Origin: Brachionus koreanus
Lineage: Eukaryota > Rotifera > Eurotatoria > Ploima > Brachionidae
Length of the DNA stretch: 17,531 bases
Assembly: GCA_016987375.1 (NCBI GenBank)
Contig: PJRA01000018.1
Location: 351,723 to 369,253 of the forward strand
Direction: 5' to 3'
The notes under the pieces were generated by a model. It was not told where the DNA came from. It did not search any database and was given only the letters and a program-made list of their open reading frames with translations. Position numbers and translations under genes: made by a program. Positions 1-9,291 of this stretch are shown one piece after another. Numbering within the stretch: the stretch's first letter is position 1; the number at the start of each line of letters is the position of its first letter.

Positions 1-275
1 AATTGTAGTTTTTGATTTACAAATCTAGATCACACAAGAATGAAAATATACAATTCGTAGCAAAGAAAAAAATTCCACCATACTAGATAATGCAACGAAA
101 ACTGAGTTTATAAAAGAAATCTTAATCTGTTAGGAATTAAGATTATATCTAAACTTTTATGTAGTCAAATTAAAAATTTAAATTTATTTTTATTTAGCCA
201 ATTTTATTTTTAATGTAATAACTTTTTTTTTATGTGTGCCTAAGTAATAGAAAAAATAAGTGAGAATCATCATAT

Positions 276-623
276 ATGTTTAACAATAATGAAATTAAAA
301 TTCTTTTTGATGCATTTCCGTCCCCAATTGATTTAGGAAATTTATTGAAAGCAGCCTTTCATTATGAAGCAGACACTCAACAAATTATCTTTTCACAACA
401 AGGACACTTAATTATTCAAACATTTATTTTTTCAAGTCAACAATTTGATGCAGTAAACAAACAAGAAATTGAAAGAGACATCAACGATATTTGTGATATA
501 ATGTCGAACATTGCTGTTTACTCACATAAAAGCGATAGTCTTACTTTGGAGAATATAGTCGAAAACTATCAGGCTGATTTCGCGAATTCTAACATAGATT
601 TTTTGAAATTTAGTATTACTTAA
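276..623 (+). CDS. Small hypothetical protein, 115 aa; weak resemblance to effector-associated domain 1 (EAD1)
   Basis: An intact ATG-to-TAA frame of 115 codons with balanced, protein-like composition and no low-complexity runs, unlike the AT-rich flanks. I do not recognise it firmly. Residues about 6-50 contain LFDAFPSPIDLGNLLKAAF followed by hydrophobic helix-like stretches. This recalls the 'DAFPS..L..LL' opening of EAD1, a small helical adaptor domain known mainly from bacterial conflict and effector systems. That assignment is inference from remembered patterns. Residues about 60-115 are acidic and polar with no motif I know. There is no signal peptide or membrane segment. An AATAAA hexamer lies 18 nt after the stop, which fits a genuine single-exon transcript or last exon. 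The start is the first ATG in the frame. Alternatives are a host gene exon or a domesticated transposon fragment. Confidence 0.45.
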   Translation: MFNNNEIKILFDAFPSPIDLGNLLKAAFHYEADTQQIIFSQQGHLIIQTFIFSSQQFDAVNKQEIERDINDICDIMSNIAVYSHKSDSLTLENIVENYQADFANSNIDFLKFSIT

Positions 624-640
624 TACTAACATTTTTTTTT

Positions 641-646
641 AATAAA
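641..646 (+). promoter_or_regulatory. Candidate poly(A) signal AATAAA
   Basis: AATAAA hexamer 18 nt downstream of the TAA at 621-623, following a T-run. The position suits 3' processing of the small ORF at 276-623. In DNA this AT-rich the hexamer also occurs by chance, so support is only positional. Confidence 0.35.
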
Positions 647-872
647 AATAACGAATTAACAATCATTTTATTTCTTATCTAAAAGGAAATAAGATCTTTA
701 TTCTATTCTTTTAAACGAAATTTATAAAAGACTCAACTTTCAACAAATATCAAATCAAATTAGATGAATAAAAAGCAAATCTAATGATTAAATGATTAAA
801 TTTGATCGATTTTGAAATTTTTTTTCAATGCTTTTTTTTGCATTACTTTAATAATTTTTCTTGAGATAAAAA

Positions 873-1201
873 CACTTTTTTGCATTATGCAAAAATTTTG
901 CGGAGTTTAGCATAAACTGTTTTCTTTTGATACAGTAGCTGTTACAGCTGATAAATCTTACATATATGATTCTGACTTTTTCGTCAAAAGATTCGTCTTA
1001 AATATTTTGTTTTTGTTTTTGAACTGATTTTCACATTTTTGTGCAGTTTGCAGGTAATTAGCAGAATTTAGCAGACGCTGTTTTTAGGTGATTCAGAAGT
1101 TATTTCATCTGATAGAATTTACAGAACATTTATCTGAGCTTTTTATCAAAAGTTATCACGATTTTAATATTCTGTTTTTGTTTTTTGAACTAAAATTCAC
1201 A
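873..1201. repeat. Two diverged tandem copies of a ~160 bp unit
   Basis: Copy 1 (about 873-1032) and copy 2 (about 1033-1201) align along most of their length. Both begin CAC plus a T-run and a TGCA-rich stretch. Both then have GC(G/A)GA(G/A)TTTAGCA followed by an ACTGTTTT/GCTGTTTT block, a GAT-CAG-AG-T block and a TTTT(C/A)TCAAAAG block. Both end TTTTTGTTTTTGAACT plus an A/T stretch and TTCAC. Divergence is substantial, so the duplication is old. A weaker third relative seems to lie at about 11000-11095, just upstream of the MULE remnant. No coding potential was recognised in either copy. Confidence 0.5.
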
Positions 1202-1242
1202 CTAAAAGCCAAACTATAACTGATGCAGTATGAGTTAGTTGA

Positions 1243-1482
1243 TTTAAAATTGTAGATGTCGGAGTTGTATGTAAAGATTTTATTCCAGACATTGAAGAAG
1301 AAGATGATGAAAACATTGTCCAAAACAACAATTGTAAACGCATGAGAATTTCGTATAACAAAGAAGAAGATTTTTTGCACCAATTGTTGAACTTATTATT
1401 CCAAAATTATTATTCCTCTCATATATATATCTACATGACCAACAAAAGCAAGGGCATGTCTAGTTTAAAAATAATCAAATAA
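1243..1482 (+). pseudogene. Possible exon or gene remnant, open for 79 codons without a usable 5' ATG
   Basis: The frame is open from just after a TGA at 1240-1242 to TAA at 1480-1482. It translates to protein-like sequence with an acidic run (DIEEEDDENI at about residues 15-24) followed by KRMRISYNKEEDFLHQLLNLL. The only ATGs are internal, the first at 1340. TTGTAG at 1250-1255 could act as a splice acceptor. The opposite-strand frame over the same DNA is Phe/Lys-rich and looks like a shadow. No family is recognised. It could be an exon fragment or a transposon remnant. Confidence 0.2.
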
Positions 1483-1728
1483 ATTTATTATTTTTATAAA
1501 AGATTTTGAATAATGATTTTTAACTTAAACTAAATATTATGTAAATAAACTTATTAAATTAAACAAAAAGTTATTATATTCAACAAAAAATTAACGTAAC
1601 TAATTAATTTCAACATGCAGGTAATATTTTCTGTTCAAAAAGTTGCCGAGTTTGCAGCTATTTTTAAATACTCGGTTCAGGGGCTATGTTTGTGATGAAC
1701 CTCCCACTGTCTTCAAACAGAATTTTTT

Positions 1729-1969
1729 CTAGTTATAATTAACAAAAATTGAATGACTCTTACCAAATTTTCTTGTCACAGCCAAATCTTTCACAAAATT
1801 GATTGCATATACATATTTTAGTCTCATTTCAAAAACAATTGTCCATATTAAGATTTAAATTAAGATAATATTCACATTTAATAAAATGTAAAAAATGATT
1901 TCCACCATTAATTGTAAAAATTTGTTTAACCATAATCTTTCTTGCAAAATCAAAGTGTGTTGAACTCAT
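1729..1969 (-). pseudogene. Frameshifted coding remnant, unknown product
   Basis: On the minus strand an ATG at 1969-1967 opens 46 codons (MSSTHFDFARKIMVKQIFTI...) ending at TGA 1831-1829 just after a T-run. Moving by one base at that run continues into EMRLKYVYAINFVKDLAVTR and ends at TAG 1731-1729. The two segments read as one ~80-residue protein piece joined by a homopolymer frameshift. It lies on the same strand as the transposase pseudogene and about 340 bp beyond its end, so it could be another part of the same element. That link is inference, and no family is recognised. The strand also carries a good splice-donor-like GGTAAGAGT near 1763-1755. Confidence 0.25.
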
Positions 1970-2304
1970 TTGGGTTATTTGATCTAATTTGTTTATATTT
2001 ATAATTATATATAATTTTAGTATCTATTGGAGCTATAATTGAATTTGCTGGGCTCTAATTGATCACGACTAAGACTATACCCTCAACTCTTATACATATT
2101 GAGTCGAAATCATGTATTTCACTGACATTTAAAAAAATTAATTTATTATAATTTATGCAAAGGTGAACACATTTTCTGAAGAAAATATTTTGATTGGCGA
2201 AAAATTCACTAATTAAAAAGCTTTAAAAAAGATTAGCTTTTTTTTTTACTTTTATTTTAATTTGAATTTTTATCTACAAAAAAATCACAAAAACAATTAG
2301 AAAT
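1970..2304. other. AT-rich stretch without a recognised gene
   Basis: Nothing coding was recognised. A short perfect inverted repeat, AAAAAGCT at 2215-2222 and AGCTTTTT at 2235-2242, sits near the transposase 3' end. It ends in a T-run, but such hairpins are common in DNA of this composition. Confidence 0.4.
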
Positions 2305-2430
2305 TCAATCTGAATAACAATATTCATCAATTCGTAATCTCCTCAATAAAATTTGGTCAATTGATTTTGAATTTTTATTAGTTGCTCTGAAATACTCTCT
2401 GGTAGTTTGATCATTCAGCTTTTCTAGTCC

Positions 2431-2488
2431 TTTAAAAAAAATTAATTTAATTCTAATAATTTAAAGAAAATATAAAAATGAATGTTAT
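2431..2488 (-). other. 58-nt AT-rich insertion between transposase blocks
   Basis: On the minus strand, LFNLQ ends at CAG (2491-2489) and GLEKLND starts at GGA (2430-2428). The 58 bases between contain stops and shift the frame (58 = 3x19+1). The left edge reads CAG/ATAACA, one base from a good splice donor CAG/GTAACA, and the right edge is a T-run followed by AAAG. No exact GT-AG boundary restores the frame, so it is either a decayed or mis-copied intron or a small insertion. I cannot tell which. Confidence 0.45.
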
Positions 2489-2598
2489 CTGGAGATTAAA
2501 AAGATTAATGTCTCTATACAATCTTTGAAATTGAAAAAGATGTGAACCAAATGAATGAATGTAAGGTATTATATGTTTGTCAATATAAATTTGTTTAA

Positions 2599-2815
2599 CA
2601 CTAGAAGCACCAAACGAGTCAAAATGACTCGTTTGAAAAATTTTTAAATCCTCATATCTTTTGAATGGATTTTTCAAATAAATATATCTTTTTTGAATTA
2701 TGTAGATTTTTAAATTTTCTTTAAAAAATGATATTACTTTATTAAATTATTTAAGTTTTTTTATAAAATATTCATGAATTAAAAAAACCTGAAAAAATGC
2801 TTGGTGCTTCTAGTG
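2599..2815. mobile_element. piggyBac-type MITE, 217 bp, with TTAA duplications
   Basis: Perfect 15-bp terminal inverted repeats: CACTAGAAGCACCAA at 2599-2613 and its complement at 2801-2815. They are flanked by TTAA at 2595-2598 and 2816-2819. TTAA target duplication and a CAC/CCC-type terminus are hallmarks of piggyBac elements. The interior is AT-rich with no ORF, so the element is non-autonomous. Next to the left end there is an 11-bp-arm palindrome (2611-2621 / 2625-2635). Removing the element at TTAA rejoins the transposase frame on either side, which independently confirms the boundaries. The matching flank bases just outside TTAA (TTTG / CAAA) extend the apparent inverted repeat by chance. 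Confidence 0.9.
2611..2635. repeat. Subterminal palindrome inside the MITE
   Basis: CAAACGAGTCA at 2611-2621, a 3-base spacer, then TGACTCGTTTG at 2625-2635: a perfect 11-bp inverted repeat directly inside the left terminal repeat. The right end has no equivalent, so the MITE is asymmetric. A role as transposase subterminal binding site is inference. Confidence 0.8.
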
Positions 2816-4318
2816 TTAAACAAACTAAACCAATTTTGGGTCCTTTCTTTAGTTAATTCTGGAGTAAGAGAATTATCTCTTAAATCATTATAGATTTGAA
2901 AAAAGTCTTTCCATAACTTATGAACTAATTCACTTTTATAAATGCAACCAAAGTCATTTTTTATATCAATAAGCCTAAAAATTTTAATCTTTTCTGGACC
3001 ATTAAAATCTCTTGTTAATTTTCCATCAATTAGTTTTCCATAAAGAATAACCTTTATCTTACATTTTTTAGTTAAAAAGTCAAAATATTTTGCAGTATTT
3101 TTGTGGATTTCATAATCAATTTTTGTATTCGAACCTATTTCATCAATTAGTAATATTGATTTAATCAGAAGATTAATTAACACATCAGTAATCCTTAAAA
3201 AAAGGTGCAATAAATCAATTACACAACGATTATAGCTTAATTCCTTAAGCAAACTCTCACACTTGTATCCTAAATTTTCCTTTTTTTTATTCATTAGATT
3301 ATGGTGTTGATCAATTGATCTAGCGAAAAATTTCGTATCTGTGATTGAAAAGTTTTTCTCCAGATCACAAAAATCAGATTTATTTGCAGTACACCAGATG
3401 CACGGATGGTTTGAAGTCGCATTATTTAGTCCTAATACAATGGATGTTATTTTCCAATCTCCACAAAAAAAATACTCTATATTAAAAACCCGATTATTAT
3501 ATTTTATTTCTTTTAAGCTTTTAATCTCTTCATTTATTAAATTAAAAGCATTTTTTAGTGAATCATATTCTTCTTTTAGATATGCTATTCCTAAGGTATA
3601 ATTTCCACTCGATGTTTTAGCTTTCTCGAATTCATTTAATATTGTGAATGTGAAATTTATTAAATTATAACTATTTCCTACTTGAGTACCGTCTGCAGAA
3701 AGTTTAATTTTTATAGGACCGCTTAAATCGTCATCATGGCAATTATTTTTAAAAAAATTAGTTATTTGGAATTCAATTTTTTCACTTACATTTACAAAAC
3801 GTGAATTTAATATTGTTTCATTTAAAATAAATTTTTTATTTAAATTTTTCCTTAACTGTTTAATTTTATAAAGAGTTGGAAGAGGTAGATTAAATTCTTT
3901 TACAAATTCGCTGTAAACAAAGTCATGTATATAATATTTATCTTTAAAATATAAAACTTTACGAAAATCTTGATTTTGGCTAAATTCTTTTTTGATATCT
4001 AAAAAAAAATCATTTTTAAAGTCTGAATTTACAGAATAAATAATTTCACATTTTTTTAGTTTTAAACCAATTTTTCTGATTACATCATCAAAACATATCA
4101 AAGCACTGTCTAATTTAGCCTTTGTTCTAAATTTTTGTCTCTCTGAAAGAGTCTCATATTGGTTATTACGTGGAAAATCTATCTTGCAGAAACAATTTGA
4201 AAAAATTTCTTCGTATTTTTTTAATTTAACTTCAAGATTTTCTATATATTTATTTTTATTTTTTAATTCTTCTTTTAGGTCTATTAATATCCTGCTTTGA
4301 AACGGATCCATATTTGAA

Positions 4319-4801
4319 ATGAGTAAGACAAGAAACTGTTCTATTAAATACGCGCAAAATACCGCATCAAAAAAATCAAATAGGTGCAAAGAAATCAAAA
4401 TTAAAAATTCACGGAAATTTGACGCTAAGCTAGCAATTTTCGAAATGAATTCTCAATTAAATTATCAATTGCTAAATGAGCTTAAGCCAAAAAGAAAGGG
4501 GCCGCCAGTGAGAACAATTATATGCAACATTCAAATTAATTTAGCAACTTATTTGGCCGAAAAATATGAATTATCCAAACGATATTACACAAACAATCGA
4601 CTATTCAATGATTTGGATTTAAATATTTCTAACTATCTTTCGAAAACCAATCTAATTAGGGTCCAAAAAGATTCATTGAAGTTTTTATTAAATAAGAAAA
4701 GACCGATTTCCATTATGGACAAAAATTTAAATGAGAAAAAATTTGATGGACATTTCTATATTGCTATTAAATTTAATATTGAAGAAATTGTTTTAGAATG
4801 A
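4319..4801 (+). CDS. Hypothetical basic protein, up to 160 aa, head to head with the transposase gene
   Basis: Open from ATG 4319 to TGA 4799-4801. No family is recognised. The first ~35 residues are Lys/Arg/Ser/Asn-rich and overlap the 5' end of the opposite-strand transposase frame if that starts at 4398. If the transposase starts at 4311, only 7 bp separate the two start codons. A second ATG at 4445 (MNSQLNYQLLNELKPKRKGP) would give a 118-aa protein and a more ordinary ~130-bp divergent spacer; I think that is as likely as the first. The middle is mixed charged/hydrophobic and the C-terminus ends FYIAIKFNIEEIVLE. AATAAA lies 41 nt after the stop. Proximity suggests a second gene of the same element, or a shared promoter region, but that is inference. 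Confidence 0.45.
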   Translation: MSKTRNCSIKYAQNTASKKSNRCKEIKIKNSRKFDAKLAIFEMNSQLNYQLLNELKPKRKGPPVRTIICNIQINLATYLAEKYELSKRYYTNNRLFNDLDLNISNYLSKTNLIRVQKDSLKFLLNKKRPISIMDKNLNEKKFDGHFYIAIKFNIEEIVLE

Positions 4802-4841
4802 AACATATTTTTATTGTTTTTTTTTTCATTTTGCATTTTTT

Positions 4842-4847
4842 AATAAA
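4842..4847 (+). promoter_or_regulatory. Candidate poly(A) signal AATAAA
   Basis: AATAAA 41 nt after the stop of the 4319-4801 ORF, following long T-runs. This is a plausible position for 3' end formation; chance occurrence cannot be excluded in AT-rich DNA. Confidence 0.3.
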
Positions 4848-6246
4848 AAGTTAAAATTATCTTTTTTTATTTTTTTATCAATATATAAATACGTCTTGAA
4901 TATCTCAAATTCTTTTTATTTCGCAATAAAACTAAAAACTAACTTAATAAAAAAATAAAATTCACATTATCCAATTAAAAAATTTCTACATTTCACTAGT
5001 TTAACTAATTAACATAATTTCGCATTTTCGAAGTGTCATAAAAATCTCGATATGAATTAAACAGTCTAGTAATTTGGTCAGATGTTTCTGGATATTAACA
5101 AAGCGGTTCAGCATTGTTTATTACAGCCATCTTTTAGATTATATATTCTAGTGATGAAATTGAATTACTTTTTTTGAAACCAATTGAAACTTGAATATTT
5201 ACAAAATTTGAAAAAATTTTTAAAAATTAATATATACGAATAAACACTTGAAAATTTGAAAAATTTTAATTTAAATTTGATTTATTTTTATACTTGAATT
5301 GAAATTCTAACTTTATTGTTTCTAAATACAAAATCGAATTTTTAATAAATTCAAATAAAAATTTAAAAACAGTAAAATTTGGATAAAATATTCGAAAAAT
5401 TTTGAATTTGAATGTTAATTCAAAATCAAGTTTTTTTTTATTTTATGATACTTAATTTCTTGATTTAGTATTTTGTGCCTTTTTTAATAATTTATAAACA
5501 ATTTTAAAAATTAAAAAAAATAATTTGTGAAATTTTTTTTTTAGAAAAAATGAAAGATCTAAATGTTTTAACGCTTTTAAAAAATATATAATGTGGATAA
5601 ATATATTGTAAAATATAATTTTTTTAAAGATAATCTTATGATTGCCGCTACTTATTTAGACATACGAACTAAATATTAAAAAAAAAAATTTATTAGTATT
5701 GCTAAATGTTATTAGAAAGTTAATTGAACAGTTTCGGAATGATCTTAATTAGAATATTTTTTAAATCAACACAATGTAAAAATCAAATTGATCAAACGTT
5801 AGCATTTTGAAAATAGCAGTTTGATAGAAGAAAATCGATTACAATTTTTTGATTATACGACTGATTATGAGTCCACAAAAACGTACTCAAAATCAAAAAC
5901 TTTAGATAAAGAATTCTTTAGGTAAAATTTTTGTTTTCGAATTATTTAATCGAATATTAATTAAATTCAATTTTTAATAAAAATATTTTTTTTTTTCTTA
6001 ATCTTTATAAAAAATATTTTAAAATTCAATTTTTTATACAAATAAATTAATTTAAGTATATTTATCGAATAAATTAATTTTAAATATTATATTTGAACCT
6101 AATTTTCATTCGTAAAACTACTAATTCAAATATCTTTTCGAATATGCATATTCGATTTCATAACTAATTTATTCCATCCATCTGTCACATTTACCAGACT
6201 GTTAAATACTTTGAACATTCTTTCGGTCACAAAAAGTTAAATCTTT
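4848..6246. other. AT-rich DNA, no supported gene
   Basis: Homopolymer-rich and stop-rich on both strands. The only coding-like hint is a short frame at 5638-5679 reading IAATYLDIRTKY. It faintly recalls the 'LDPR.K' stretch of hAT transposases but is too short to call. From 5880 to 6170 there are repeated ATTCGA/TTCGAA words without clear periodicity. Confidence 0.4.
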
Positions 6247-6303
6247 TAGCGAAAAGCTAGATGGGACGACTCACATTGTGACCATCCAATGGTTTTTTCG
6301 CTA
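6247..6303. repeat. Nested inverted repeat (57 bp potential hairpin)
   Basis: Three nested pairs share one centre near 6276. The outer pair is TAGCGAAAA (6247-6255) with TTTTCGCTA (6295-6303). The middle pair is GATGG (6260-6264) with CCATC (6282-6286). The inner pair is TCACA (6271-6275) with TGTGA (6277-6281). Internal bulges are 4-8 nt. The local GC content is above background. It could be the remains of a foldback or MITE, or a structured transcript; neither is shown. Confidence 0.45.
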
Positions 6304-9291
6304 GTCCAATAGAAGGAACCAAGCATGAACTGATTACACATTGATTCAACCACATTTTGTTTGCACGAATTGCTACTAGTTTCAATGTTTCAGTAGCTAA
6401 ACTGACTCATCGATTTAAAGATTACTTTTTGTTACTTGTAAATAAAATTTTAAATGTGCTCAAAATATATAAAATGTTTAATTTCATTATTTGCAAGACT
6501 ACACGTGCCTATACTCTTTTTTTCATTTTTAAAAATACTTGAAGTTTAAAATATTCTGAAGTCTGCAATGTCATAGAAAAGGATAGCAACTTCAAAAAAT
6601 CTTTGTTTAAAAATAAATGGAGGTGAGTTTTGCTACCTCGTTTAATAAAAATTTGGCAATATTAATCAATCGATTTTGTAAATAATTCTTTCATATTTGA
6701 ACTAGAATTTTTTTGTTTACTTTGTTGCCATCTAAACTTAAGTTAAAATTGGCAAAATGAAAATAATTTTCATTTTTACATTTTCATATTTTTAGATTTT
6801 TTGTGCAATATTTCAGAAAATTTTTAATTTTTATTTTGTTCACCAAATAATTAGAGAGAGTTTTAAAAAAATGAAAATGTAAAATTTTTAAAACTATTTT
6901 CACTTTACCTTAAAAATTAACTTTTTAATTTTTGATTTAAACATTCCTGAAAATTTTAATCGTTCTGACACTTACTAGTGAAATTTTTAATTTGCGCTTC
7001 TCTCTTGACCTTTTTGATAAAAATTTTGCAAGGATTTTATTAAGGACTGATACTAATTTTAATAATGAAATTTTCTTTAAAAGCTGAATTTCAAAATACT
7101 TCATTTATCCTTTTCTGAAATTAATCAATCAATATCAATTTTAAAATTTTGAAAGTCACCGTAAAATACTTTTTTAAAGAATAAACGAATTTTATTGATT
7201 TGGAATCAGAGTAACGTAGATCATGACTGTTGACGACTGTAGGTTAAAATTCGATTTCCAAAATCCGGCACTCTAATTTAATACCAAAAAAAGACTTTAA
7301 AAAGAATCAATAGGAATAATCGTAATTTTTTGTTGATATATTCTTTTGAGGGAACGCGTAACAAATCTTTTGAAAAATTTTTTGAACGACAAAAGAAAGA
7401 ATTAAAGTTTATTTATTTATTTATTAAATGTGAACAAAAGTTAAAAAAGACAATCGTCTATCTTGCATTTGATAACCAGTTAACTTTTTAATTTCAGAGC
7501 TTTATAATAATTTTATCATGGAACCCACTATAAAAAAAAAAGAAAGAAAGCTTAATTTATTGGAATATTTCAATGATTATTTTATGTTGTCTTTCAAGAT
7601 TTTGTTAAAAGCCACAGAAAATCCTATTTCTAGGAACTCCAATTTATATCATGATTATTGCCATTAATAATACCATTGACTTGAAATTTGGATTATGCTT
7701 AATACTGAAACAATTGACATTTATAAACAATTGTAAAAAAATGAAAATAAAAGACATATTCGATGAATTAAATTGAAAAAAATTTAATAAAAAGGAAAAT
7801 TTTTAAATTTACAAGCATTCTTTATTAAATAGATAAAAGCTCTGAATAAACTTGTGTTTCTAAAAATATAACGTCAACCGACAATCTTGAACCACTACTG
7901 TCACAGTTATCCCGTTTCAAAAAAATCAAAATTAAATTTTGTACAAAACTCAAGTGGATTATGGTGACAATAACGGTTAATTCCATTTTTAATTAAAACA
8001 ATTAAAATCGTAAAAGTAAATTAAATTAATTTGATCATTTAATTTATCTAGCTCGATGTTAACAAGCTCTATCAATCATTTCTTTTTATCACTCTAAAAG
8101 TCATAGCTTTACCCCTGTATGAGGAAAAAAAAATTTTTCATAAAATAAACCTTTGCTTTATAGATAAAAAATTCTCATCAAACAATTGCGTTTTATACTT
8201 TTATTTCATAGCAAAATAAGGTCATTTTAGGTATGATATTTGGTGCCAATATCTCAAATTTTGAATGTTAATTCTTTTAAATGAATTACATAAAACTTAT
8301 CCGATTCTAAGAGAGATATATGAAGGATTATTTATATTTTTTGGTGAAAAAGAAAAGAAAAATTACTCATTCAAGCAACATTAATTGAGGATTTGTTTTG
8401 CTTCTTCTAAATAAACTAAATATAAAGAAATGTTATCTTCTTTATTGCAAAAAAAAAAATATAGAAAATTTTAATCTTTTTCTTATATTAGACTTATAAA
8501 AATTTTAAATTGGTAAACCAAATTTGCGCTCTTGAAAACCTTATGAGGTTTATAATCAATCAAAATATTAGAAATAGGAGGAATTGTTCAAGACGTTTTC
8601 GAAATCCAAATGCAAAAAGACTAAATTGGTACATAACTTAACTTAAAATAGATAATAGAGGTCGATTAAACTTGCTATCAGGAAACGATATTATAGAAAT
8701 GCTTCAAGGGATTTAATTTAATTTTTTTAAAAAGAAAAAATTTGATTTTAAATTTATTTAATTAAAATTTAATTTTATTTTATTTAAGCTTTTTTTAAAT
8801 TTGAATAAAAAATCAATCATTTATAGATAGTTTATTTTTATTATTGAATTGTATGCTAATACTTTAAAATTTATTGTAAATTGCTTTTCCAATGTTTTAA
8901 AAAAAATCAAAATTTATTCAAATTTACAGGTAGTTGAGCACCGATTCCTGTTGATTTAAAAGGCTCATTGAAAAATTATTTACAAGAAAAGTCGAATATT
9001 TCGTCCAATCGACTTTCGTCCAATAGTCTAATAGACTCTTTTTAAATAGAGATCCTCATGATCCGAATTTCAAAACACACGAGAATGCATGGTATTTTGA
9101 AAATCAAATATCAGAACTTTACAAATCAAATTCGATTTTTCTTCTGAAATTTCGTTTTCCACTTTTTATAAATATGCAAAAAAAGTGGAGAATTTAATAA
9201 TATCGAATTAAAAAATTAAATCGAAAAAATCAATTTATTGCTTGTTTTTTTAAAAGATTTTGATATCTTAGATTAAAAAAATATCGCTAAA
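6304..9291. other. Long AT-rich stretch, no supported gene
   Basis: Nothing here could be assigned. Minor observations follow. A frame open 6345-6539, resuming after one stop to 6622, runs into AG/GTGAGT, a good splice-donor shape at 6622/6623; no partner exon was found. A 49-codon ATG frame lies at 7518-7667 with no recognised motif. A short (TTTA)n run sits near 7408-7426. A weak imperfect inverted repeat lies around 7884-7906 and 7953-7975. Confidence 0.4.

Larger units (their letters stand above)
2305..4311 (-). pseudogene. RAG1/Transib-like DDE transposase, disrupted by a MITE and a 58-nt insertion
   Basis: The long intact part reads 4311 to 2816 on the minus strand; an in-frame ATG at 4398 would add 29 hydrophobic residues that overlap the divergent ORF. 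Numbering from the 4398 ATG, residues 36-66 look coiled-coil and YETLSERQKFR (81-91) resembles a basic DNA-binding entry. LSADGTQ with D236 precedes NFTFTIL. GDWK has D314, then C333-x2-C336 (PCIWC), then VIDLLH (D395). The D-to-first-Cys spacing of 19 and the Cx2C match RAG1's second catalytic Asp and zinc motif as I know them. After the MITE (2599-2815) the frame resumes as KQIYIDKHIIPYIHSFGS down to NLFNLQ at 2489. A 58-nt insertion (2431-2488) follows, then GLEKLNDQTTREYFRA (from 2430) to TGA 2307-2305. E in GLEK (2424-2422) is the candidate third catalytic residue. RAG1-like is an inference from motif order, not a search. Confidence 0.6.

Noticed and set aside
1620..1781. Intron suggested by CAG/GTAATA and TTTTCTTGTCACAG
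   Set aside because: No open frame on the plus strand continues across both sites.
2453..2677. Minus-strand 74-codon frame as a separate gene
   Set aside because: Its first part comes from the MITE and the rest continues the transposase, so it is not an independent gene.
3341..3601. Plus-strand 86-codon frame
   Set aside because: Lies wholly antisense to the motif-bearing part of the transposase, so it is a shadow.
5638..5679. IAATYLDIRTKY as a hAT transposase relic
   Set aside because: Only about 12 residues fit, and neither side extends the match in any frame.
6345..6622. Possible exon ending at AG/GTGAGT
   Set aside because: Contains a stop at 6540-6542, no recognised protein family and no acceptor or partner exon was found.
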